Shown: positions 54,866 through 64,000 of the stretch, one piece after another | How the letters are laid out: every line of letters begins with the position of its first letter | How positions within the stretch are numbered: position 1 is the first letter of the stretch | Position numbers and translations under genes: made by a program | Origin: Liquidambar formosana | Taxonomy: Eukaryota > Streptophyta > Magnoliopsida > Saxifragales > Altingiaceae | Reading direction: 5' to 3' | NCBI GenBank assembly: GCA_039720395.1 | Contig: CM077832.1 | Span: forward strand, 30,935,316-30,999,315 | DNA: 64,000 nucleotides | The notes under the pieces: generated by a model | What the model saw: only the letters and a program-made list of their open reading frames with translations | The model's database searches: none | Told to the model about the DNA's origin: nothing

Positions 54866-57800
54866 TTAACAATTTTTTAATTATAGAAAGGTCAATCTAG
54901 CAATAATGCTTAAATGACTTTATGTTAAATTCCAAGTTGAACATTTTCATGATATATAGTGTAAGTGTGGCAGGCATCAAGAACAAATTATATCTGAAAC
55001 TTTGACAATGTTCTTGAACTCGGCGTCTAATAATGCAAAAGAGAGAGAGATAGATTCGTGACAAAAAGAAAGTACCTTTTAATTTGAATACAATTCTTTA
55101 TTTATTTTATTTTTTTATTTGATCTACTTTGTAGCTGATTGGGTTCTATTGTCGAGTTTCCCACTTCAACTAAAATTATATTTTAAAAGCCCTGTGGATA
55201 GAATTGTTATTATAAGAAGAGCAGTGCTCGATGGGTCATTAAGTATTTTTGTTTTAAATAGATAGATAGTGTAAAGTCTAGTGATGGTGGTTTTGTTTTT
55301 TTTTTCTTTTGGATAATCAATAAAAACTATTCTTATCCCTGATCCCCTTAATATCAATAAATAAGTATCAATGTTTCTTCATAAACTTAAATCTGAGATG
55401 ACTCACTTAACAAATGAGGCAAATGGCATAAGCTAGCCAAGCTACAATGCATGCCATTGGCTAGTAATGGGTTCTTCTTGTTTACCCAAATCCCTCTCTC
55501 TCTCTCCCTGCAAACACATATAGGAAGACCAATTAAAGAACCACAAAAGGGAGAGAGAAGTTTGTTTATGGTCCTGAATCTTGGTTAAATGTCAAAGCAC
55601 AAATTTAATTATGTTATTCCCAAGTCAAGGATATAAAAAAATGCACAGTTTTCTCCAAATGTCAAAGTGATGGACATATTCTTTTCTTTTCCTATGAATT
55701 TGACTTACTAAAAACCACAAAACTTTGGTTTTCAACTGCATAGGTAGACCACGTACCAAATAAATTATACGGCATCTAGCACAACACGCTTTAAAAAAGA
55801 GAGGATAAGCACAAAAAGTATTACCAATTGACGAGGACACCTTTTGAATTATAATGGAGATCGATTACGAATTCCGATCTGATCTGATAACTAATTTAAG
55901 TGTTTTGCACTAAGTGTGGAGTAACATGAAAGTGATAACCAACAATAATAAAAACTGGTTCTTGCTTCAATCATGGACACTATATGCAGTGCCTTTGCAT
56001 GGTTGCAATAGAAAGACAATTTCCGTAGGCTAGCTAGGGTTTATGTGCAGTGGTTTTGCAGTCATCATTTGTTGTCGGAAAGCATACTACAAATTTCTAC
56101 AGAAACACAAACTCGAAGAAAAGGAACCTATTCAATTTTGATTTCTTTTGCAATTTTTGTGGTTGGCAAATGTTTAGAATGGAGCCACATTGCCAGCTAG
56201 CGAACAATTTGGCTGGGGATCCCAATTCTCCATTTGGGGAGAACTTGAGATCGAATCATGGCCTATTTGATTTTTTTTTTTTTTTCTTGAAAAAACGAAA
56301 AGGAAAGAAAAAGAAAAAAGAATGCATGGAGCCGCATTAATAATTTTGTCGGAACAAGAAGATGCTATACCCTCTAGGTCAAATGGAAAGAAAAGCATGT
56401 TAGATGCTTTTCTCATGATATATATATGGGGTATTGATAGTAACAGAACAGCTTTGGGTGGAAAAGCAAAGGCAAAGAGAGATGTTGATAACACAGTCGC
56501 TCACTCTCTGGTAGTAATTAGGTATACCCCAAGCAACAACGGTTGGAATTATTTTCAAAAGAAAGTGAAGGTCCAAAATTGGAAAAGCAAAAAAAAAAAA
56601 AAAAAAAAAAAGGGTGAAGTCCAGGAAAAATTGAAGTACGTTACTACCATGAAACCGGCCATGATGGCATCGTGGACTCATCCAAACTTTGCCCAAAAGC
56701 AAAAGTTAATTTCTTTGCATCATGTCCCCATGGTCCAGTTAGTATGCAGATCTTCCACTGCATCTTCAAGATATTCGACATGGCCGGTCCTCATCCATCA
56801 ACAATTAGTTTCCACTGCATGGTTTTCAATTCCTCCTCCTTTTTTTCTTTTTTTTTTTTTGCTTTTCGTTTCGTTCTTTGGGGGTGTGGGGTGGGGTAAG
56901 CACTGCATGTTTTCATGTAACGTAGCTAGTCGACATTAGGATGATGGGATGGGACACATCGTTCCCACGTAGTGGAACAACCATTTCGGAAACCATATGT
57001 ATGAGATTCTGAAATCGAACCCTTTGCCGAATCTCAAGGCGGAAATCAAGGGCTTCGACGTACGTATTCTATCCCCATCAGTTGCATGCAATCACAACCT
57101 TCTTTTTATTTTGGTGGGGGGAAACAACGTACTGAAGCTAATTAAAAAGAAAATTATCTACCTCAATAGTCTTTTTAAACTTTTGTATCTCAAAAATTGT
57201 TAGGAAATATAAATATGTTTCCAAATTTTATTAGCATGACAATAATAACACAAAAATTAGCAGCACAATCGGTCATTTTATTTGCTTGCCTATAAATATG
57301 TTTAATGGCCATTTGATCAAATCAAGCCAAAAAACACTTGACATCACGGACAAGATTTGTTATGTATGGCTTCGGTCAATTAATTTGTGAATGAATCTCA
57401 TGCACAATCGTTGCACGTGCAGCTAGTACTCTACTAATCCTACTTTCCTCTATTTTCATTAACATGTAACACCACATCAACCGTATCACAGTTACAAATA
57501 AGTTTTCATCCATTCCACAATGTCATTAATTTGAAGAGCACGTATGTGGGTGGTATAAATAAATATTAGGAAAATTCTTACATTTTTCTTGTCATTAATT
57601 AATTATAAAAATAATGTTGATCCATAAACGTAAACGCAAACACAAGAACATGTGTGTAACAATTTAAGGAATTTCTTAACGTGTCTCCTTATTAAGATGC
57701 ATTTCATGAAGTAATAATTATATGAAAAAAATATATTTGCTTAATTTTATTAATGTTTTCATGTTTTTGTTTGTAATTTGCACTATTATCTATGTATTAT

Positions 57801-58781
57801 CATATTTTTAAATTTATACTATTTAAATTATTTTTTACACATTTTCATAATTTTCCCATGAAATTATTACTTTATTAAATGCATCTTAACATGTGTATTA
57901 AAAAATCCCATAAATATATAGAATCACCAAAAGAGATATGCACATACATATATCCCTCCTCTCTCTCATTTTATCCTTTTTTTTTTAAATAAAAAAAATT
58001 AGAATCTTCTATATTTTATTGTGTAAATTTTAAAATGAGCGATTATCATCCACAGTATGCTAGTCATTTTGCCGGCCACTACAAACAATTACTCCGTACC
58101 ATTGATGGCTTATGTAGGTTTTATACGATCAGATTTGATATGATTAATAAGTTTTTTTTTTTTTTTTTTTGATCCGCATGATTAATAAGTTCTTAATTGA
58201 CCCATGAACACAAAATCCTAACTTCGCCCCTAAGTTGTGCTGTTGATTATTTTACTAAAATTAAGACTAATTATTTGAAGTTGTCTTTTACTCAAGTTGG
58301 AGATTTTTTTAGTAAAATCAATATATTTGGTTTGACTCTGTGATTATCACTAGTACTAAGTTTTTTTTTTTTTCCTTCTTTAGAGAAGAAAAATGAATTC
58401 TATTACACAAAGCATTTATAAATAAATAAAAAAGAAAAAATGCAAAATATGTAGGGACATGACCCCCATGCATGTAGCTCTGCCCAAGCATTTTAGAGAA
58501 TAGGATTGGAAGGCTTTCTCTTTCATTACCATTTCACAAAATTGAACAGATCCATCACAACATACATGTAACAATATTATTGGTGGTAAATCGGAAGATA
58601 TTTGTAGAAAAATTATAGTACAGCTAGCAACAAATCAGTCCATCCATACTAACACGTGAACATGTGATACCAGTCCTGATATGTTGGTCTCATGTCAATC
58701 TCATAGCCTTATGTCCACATGTGCCATGTCCATATGTCCACATATCCATCATTATTTTTTCGTGATATATTATCATAGAAG

Positions 58782-59160
58782 CACTACAAGAAAAAGGCTC
58801 AATTGTATCGGATATTGATTCATATGGTAACCTATGCATTAATATGGTATGAGTTATTGACTCATACGGTGATCGATCAGCTATATAAATCAATAATTCA
58901 CACTTTAATAGTGCATGGGTCACCCCTAGAGGTCATTGTTTTAACTCTTCGTAGAGATCGCTGATTGTGTGGGTATAGGGCATCTCACATGGGCGGTTAG
59001 GAGAATAGTTTGAGTTGAAACCTCGGCGAAAGTAAGACCTAGGATACCCCTAATAGTTAATTTAAAAAAAAAAAAAATAGTGCATGAGTCACCATATGAG
59101 TCAATAACTCACATTTTATTAGGACATAGATCACCATATGGGTCAATAAGATAGATCAAA
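58782..59160. mobile_element. CACTA-like terminus with nested SINE, copy B
   Basis: CACTACAAGAAAAAGGC at 58782 and opposed TGAGTCAATAA motifs surround a SINE at 58925-59077. The SINE has TAGTGCATG(G/A)GTCACC on both sides (58909-58924 and 59078-59093), a 16-bp target duplication differing at one base. The SINE tail ends in 13-14 A. This is the pre-insertion state of the site hit by the 5.2-kb CACTA element in copy A. Confidence 0.7.
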
Positions 59161-59239
59161 TAGAAGGGTAAAGTATAAAAAATTATTCTATACTTTTAAT
59201 CAATTTTGATTTTTTTTAGTTTCCTCAATTTTAAAACTA

Positions 59240-60340
59240 GGCAAAATGGTCCCAAATTATTAATGTTTGACACTATAATTAAGAGTTATGATGACATCAG
59301 CACTACATGAGGTGGTTTCTTAATAATCCTTCCATCCAAATTCCATCCTTCTCTTCATCCTTAGACCTACACCATGATATCAGCAACCCTTTTCCTATTT
59401 CTTTCTTTTCTTTTCTTCTTTTTCTTTTTCTTTTTCCTCCTTTTTTCCTTCCCCGCATACAGCCTTCCCTCTCCCTTTTTCTTTCCCCTATCCCTTCCTT
59501 CCTCTTTTATTTTTATTTTTATTTTTTTTCTTCACCCCCCCCCCCCCCCTCTCCCGGGCTGCGGGTACAACCTTCCCTCTCCCTCTTCTTTTCCCCTATC
59601 CCTCCCTTCCTTCCGTGTTTTTTTTTTTTTTTTCTTCCCTCCCCCCCTACAGTCTTCCCTCTCATTCCTCTAATATAAGTTGTCAAAAGAATAATCTTGA
59701 CTATAAGATTAACATTAAGGGATTGTTTGGCAAACTTGAAAACTTGACCACCTACGTTTAACCATTTTTTATTTCACATTGATTGTTAAATCTCTTTTTC
59801 ATGATAATCCTGTTTAGCTAGACCAAGAGAGAATAATAGCATTTTTTGTGCTTATATAAGTACTTTAAATGAAGTTATTGTTTGGTTCCCATGCATCACG
59901 CAAGTCCATTCTAGTATATATATATATATATTAGTGGACACAAGTTTTGACACAAATTTTTAAATAACCTAGCTATTTGTGATTCATATTTTGTGAAAGT
60001 CACCAATGAATTGGATTCCTATATAAGCTAAGCATGTCAATCAAGTTAACTATATTATATATGTCATTTCATATTTTCTGTTAAATACATTATGGATCGT
60101 CAATCCATGAAATAGTTTTAGGTCTACTTTGACCCAAACATCAAGATTATTTTGTGTAATTTACCCTAAAAGAATTGCTCTTATTTTGAAGGTGACCAAT
60201 ACCCTCAGGAAGCAAAACGAAGGGCAAGAAAATGCTTATATATATATAGGAGCAAGCCACTTACGAACATACCTTTAACTTGGACCATTTAAACTGGCTC
60301 TCAGTACGAAGCCAATAGCATGATAGTTTAGTAGAATATG
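59240..60340. other. Non-coding spacer with a pyrimidine tract
   Basis: 59395-59665 is almost entirely C and T on the plus strand, with C11-type and T-runs and a partly repeated unit (TACA(G/A)CCTTCCCTCTCCC at 59458 and 59566, shorter at 59648). The rest is AT-rich with an (AT)n at about 59917-59931. No gene is seen; open frames here are composition artefacts. Confidence 0.5.
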
Positions 60341-60349
60341 TCTCACCTG

Positions 60350-60640
60350 TTAAGAGCCTGTTTGGTTGTCCAATTTGAAATTAAGCAATTCAAGAAATTT
60401 TACATAGTATTGAAAGCACAATCAATCATCTTAGATTAACAAATTCAAGATATCACTACAAATAAGAGCGGAAATTCAAAATATTGGCATTCCATGAATT
60501 CTTTAGAATTGATTTTACAACATCGATTATAGTAATAACTTCAACATTTTAAAATATTTCAATTCAAGCTAATGGATTTATGCCTTCAATCCTTTGTAAA
60601 ATTTCTTGAATTGTTTAATTTTAGATTGAACAAACAAAGT
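60350..60640. repeat. MITE, member of a multi-copy family
   Basis: Left GAGCCTGTTTGGTTGTCCAA and right TTTTAGATTGAACAAACAAA are imperfect inverted ends. Internal GATGGATTTATGCCTTCAAT recurs at about 8360, 9580, 40020 and 54775. Confidence 0.55.
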
Positions 60641-60984
60641 TTATACCGAACAATTTTTTTTTATACCCAACATATATTCACACGCACAACAAAGTTTATA
60701 CCCAACAAAAAATTTTTTTTCCCCTAGTACACACAAAATTTGCTTATATAGATTAAGATTAAAAATAAATCTTTATAAGAACTAAAAATAAATAAAATTT
60801 GATTATCTTCCTTTATTATTTAGCAAAATTCACATATACAAAAAGGAAAAAAAAAAAAAACAAAATATCAAGCTATAATACCAAAACGAAATGAACCAAC
60901 TATTATAAAGTATCACTTAAACATTACTCTTCTCGCATTTTAAGCTGCAAAATCACCAATTAAGTTATCATAATCAAGTTTTTT

Positions 60985-61500
60985 TCTCATATCATTTTCA
61001 ATGGATAATATAGCTAAAAGGTTAGCTATTGCCACCACATAAAGTACTCTAAACTCCCCACTTAGTTTACACGTTTTAAGGTTTCATGACAAATATAAAA
61101 GGTTTCTACAAAAATTAATCACCTTGTCTAGAAAAACAACATTATGAGCAACTTTGTTAAAAAAAAAAAAAAATCAAAATCTGCCGTTAAGTGGACTTTT
61201 TGGCCATTTACAATCTTTGTTTCTTTTTTATAAAATGTTTCATGAAAAATGACAAAACTCTATTTAAATTATAGTTCTTGGAAAAACTTTAATTTCTTCT
61301 ACAAAGTTGTTTAGAAATGTTGTTTTTTAGTGGACATTGCAATTAGTTTTCATAGAAACCTTTTATATTTTTCATAAAACCTTAGAAAGTGTAAACTAAA
61401 ACAGGGTTTAGAGTATTTTATGTGATGGCAATAGCCTGGCGCTATAGCTATTGCCTATGTACTTGGGTTATTGTCTATTGTCAATCATTTTTAATGGACT
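60985..61500. repeat. Foldback MITE with arms of about 150 bases
   Basis: Left GTTAGCTATTGCCACCACAT, AGTTTACACGTTTTAAGGTT and ATAAAAGGTTTCTACAAA are complementary to right TTTATGTGATGGCAATAGCC, CCTTAGAAAGTGTAAACTAA and ATAGAAACCTTTTATATT. Ends and target duplication are not resolved. Confidence 0.7.
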
Positions 61501-62934
61501 ATTGTCTATGTACTTGGGTTAGGAATTATTTGGGACCCTTAGATTTGAACGGGAGCCTTTACTAATCTACATGTAAAAATAAATGGGTCCTTTTTATTCT
61601 TTTACCTACATTAAAGGTAACAATTGAGTTGGGATCCTATTTTTTGTTAAAATTTGAGGGGCCACAAGTGACTGCCAAAGTAGCCTGCTGGCATCAGGGC
61701 CGGGCCTGCTATAAATTATAATTAAAAAAAAATAAATGGCTTCTAATAGCTATAGCCGACCGTTCTCAATGGTAATTGTAGCGGGTGAGGGGCGTAATAG
61801 TGTGTACGCCTTTATCTTTAGATACTTGATTTTAGCTAAAAGGCCGAAAAAGGTATTTGCACATTTGGGATTTTCATGTGAGAAGTTACTAGGTTACGTA
61901 GGACACATCTGCCCGGTACATTGATTAAAAACGCCTTCTCAAGTTCTCAACCGTTCTTTTATCAAAAAAGGGTTCTCAAGCTATTCTTTCCCCAACCATG
62001 ATAGGGAAGTTTGAAAATGATTGAGATAATTTGTGGTCCCTTCCAAAAAGGCACAGCAAGGTTCTGTTCTCACAGTTAGGCTTCTTTCTAGTCTTTGGAG
62101 TTTCAAGCATATTAAACATACTAGCTAGCTTTAAAATCTGTGCAATACACAGATTTATTTCTAAAAATAATAACAATTTTTTTTTTCCAAATAATAGAAT
62201 AAAACACACACCCATGCGGAATCGAAATCAATACATTTGTAAATCGTATACCCCTATTAAGAATGGGACATAAAATTAGATTCAAGGACTATTGACTAAT
62301 TTGAATTTTAAAAGAATACTTATTCTCTAAAATAGTAAAATGTATTTGTTAATATAATATGTCAATTAAATTTAAAATATATAAATTAAATAATTAATTA
62401 TGGAAACTTGTGAAAAAAAGGAAGGAATTGTCATGTTATGGTATTTGGTGGAAAAAGATTAAGATTCTTTAAAATCTAGTATATACCACAGTTACAGTTT
62501 TAACATTTTGATACATACCAAAGCAAGTATAGCCGTCGAAAGTGTCTCGAAATCCAACGGTTCAAATTGTAGGATGTATGACATCGATAAATCTTGGCCT
62601 TCTATGAGAGTTTCGAGTGGGTTTTGCAAAAATTGTAAAACTGGGGAAAAAAAATACCGAAATAATTGTTTGAGATTATAGCAAAAAAAGTGGAGATAAA
62701 AGTTTTGAGAGATAAAGAAAATGGGATAAGCAAAGAGGAAAGGAGAAAAAGATAAGAGAAAGCATAGATATTTTCAACTTTGGGTAATTAACCATCTTGA
62801 AGAATTTTGATTAAAACAAAATTTTCTTTTTTTTTTGGTCGGGTGAAAATCAGAAGAATTTGAAGATTTCAGCATGCCACATTTTTTATTTTTTTTAACC
62901 TTTATTTTCTCAATTTGTTTCTCTTACTGATTAT
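61501..62934. other. Non-coding AT-rich spacer
   Basis: I recognise no coding sequence or clear repeat. Short frames occur, but none has family features. Confidence 0.4.
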
Positions 62935-64000
62935 TGTTAGACCTAAGGTTTTCAACCAAGGGCATATCCAAGATTTTGATGATAACAAAAGATCGATATC
63001 AGTTCTAATGGTGTATTTGTTAAAAACATGATCAAAACTAAATAATCAAGTTCAAAACAATTCAAGCATAAGCTTAAGGATCAAATGACTCAAGTACATA
63101 TTCAAAAGCATAGCCAAGCCATGAAACTCGAGGCTCGCATTCAAAACATCAAGGACAATCAGGCATGATGCAATTGGAGCATAAAAAGCAAGCCAAGGAC
63201 ATACAAGCACCTCAAGCCATGTAAACATTGTCAATAAGTCACATTTAGGCTACAAGTGGGGTTATAGGTTCTAAAATGTAAATAATTGCTCATGATTTTG
63301 CTCTATCAACCTAGATAGACCTTAAGACTCCTAATTGAACTGAGCTTATCATTCATAAGAGGTCTATATTGATAAATATAAGTATACATAGTGATACAAA
63401 TTTGAAAGTAGGCTAAATTTGCATTTTTGCAAGGTTTAGTCGACTACATGAATCATGTAGTCGACTACATCAAGGCAAAATTCTAAGTTTTGGCTACTGG
63501 AATGTGTAGTCGACTACACACCAAGGTATAGTCGACTATATCACTCGAATGAGCTATAACGGCTAGTTTTTTGAAAGCTAAATGATGCATTTATTGCCAC
63601 TAAATGGCTCTTTCCCGGCATTTAATGTTTCCAACGGCCATTTTAGGCCATTTGAGTATAAATACAAACATTCAAACTCATTTATGAGTATCCATACAAG
63701 AGCAATCAATTCCCATCCTTTGTGAAAGAGCTTTCAAGCCCTAATTCTTAAAGAGAATTCAATTGAACAATTATTAAAAGTTTGTTGAGCATTCAAGAGT
63801 TGTATTTATTTCTAGAGAGATTGTTTATAACAAACTAACTTCAAATTCAAGTGTTATAAGGGTTGTGTGAACCCTAATGAGGCAAGAGAGATTTGTCTTG
63901 GAGAGAGCTTCTCTTTGTAAAAAGTTTGATCTCCACATTTGAAGGAGATTGTCAAAGTGGATTGTGAAACCCTCAAGCGGCGCTCTTGAAGCGAGGACGT
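62935..64000 (+). mobile_element. Start of a SIRE-like Copia LTR, cut by the window end
   Basis: TGTTAGACCTAAGG opens the LTR, followed by ATTTTGATGATAACAAAAG, a stretch I associate with LTRs of SIRE/Maximus-type Copia elements. TATAAATA at 63657-63664 and a downstream leader-like region (TTTGTGAAAGAGCTTTCAAG, repeated AACCCTAA) fit the LTR promoter and R region. The LTR end, primer site and coding part lie beyond 64000. Lineage assignment is from memory of such LTRs. Confidence 0.65.
63437..63538. repeat. Four TAGTCGACTA palindromes in the LTR
   Basis: TAGTCGACTA occurs at 63437, 63458, 63507 and 63529. The first two combine into a perfect 31-base palindrome (15-base arms, one central A). 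They lie about 120-220 bases upstream of the TATA box. Confidence 0.92.

Larger units (their letters stand above)
51920..59239 (+). repeat. Segmental duplication, copy B
   Basis: It is colinear with copy A from ATTGTAATAG (51920) to TTTTAAAACTA (59239), without the LINE and CACTA insertions. It carries an extra stretch of about 70 bases near 56325-56395, bounded by GCATG-containing short repeats, absent from copy A at about 41578. No protein-coding gene is recognised; the short frames at 55625-55840 and 56050-56940 match counterparts in copy A but are low-complexity or drifting. Confidence 0.95.

Noticed and set aside
56322..56939. 205-codon open frame in copy B, partly matched near 41804-42109
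   Set aside because: It spans poly(A) and T-rich runs and is broken in copy A; no recognisable family.
59307..59678. 123-codon Phe/Pro/Ser-rich open frame
   Set aside because: Product of the pyrimidine tract, with no codon or domain signal.
62031..62273. 80-codon open frame downstream of 61976
   Set aside because: AT-rich, and also open on the opposite strand; no homology recognised.

Overview
The window is nuclear DNA of a flowering plant, most likely a repeat-rich eudicot; the species cannot be named from sequence alone. The evidence is intron-containing genes with plant-type splice sites, plant-specific families (type I MADS-box, WAT1/EamA transporter), and Copia, Gypsy, plant L1-type LINE, SINE, TRIM, CACTA, hAT, Harbinger and Mutator-type repeats. 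Few host genes are present: two intronless-in-CDS type I MADS-box paralogs and one complete seven-exon WAT1-related transporter. Almost everything else is transposable-element sequence.

Layout. 1-3265: internally deleted Copia retrotransposon (gag, integrase C-terminus, RT, RNase H, 3' LTR). 3754-4677 (+) and 10866-11855 (-): inverted, convergent MADS paralogs whose homology extends into both UTRs. Between them: a stray piece of the WAT1 gene (exon-intron-exon, 6055-6382), a long hairpin, a long-inverted-repeat DNA element, two TRIM relics, a Tourist-type MITE and a SINE. 12061-18974: mostly non-coding, with a LINE relic split by an hAT-type MITE (8-bp target duplication) and a SINE with target duplication. 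18975-25345 (-): the WAT1 gene, with a 4.5-kb intron loaded with repeats. 26640-30168: solo LTR, LINE tail, and a TRIM with both LTRs.

30724-59239 is a direct segmental duplication: copy A (30724-49614) and copy B (51920-59239), separated by a Gypsy gag relic. Copy B is about 7.3 kb. Copy A is swollen by a nearly intact 6.3-kb LINE (31819-38125) and a 5.2-kb CACTA element (44106-49289). Both insertions have clean target duplications and an unoccupied site in copy B. An older Mutator-type foldback element with a 9-bp target duplication, a MITE containing a LINE tail, and a SINE inside a CACTA-like terminus are shared by both copies, so they predate the duplication. The CACTA element carries a broken exon of an ADP-ribosylation-factor-like GTPase (ARL1 type) with splice sites.

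59240-62934 is AT-rich non-coding DNA with MITEs and a pyrimidine tract. From 62935 to the end lies the start of a SIRE-like Copia LTR containing four copies of a TAGTCGACTA palindrome.

I saw no tRNA, rRNA or CRISPR locus. No new multi-gene system is evident. The most informative content is the layered transposon history, host-gene fragments moved by DNA-level duplication, and the inverted MADS pair.
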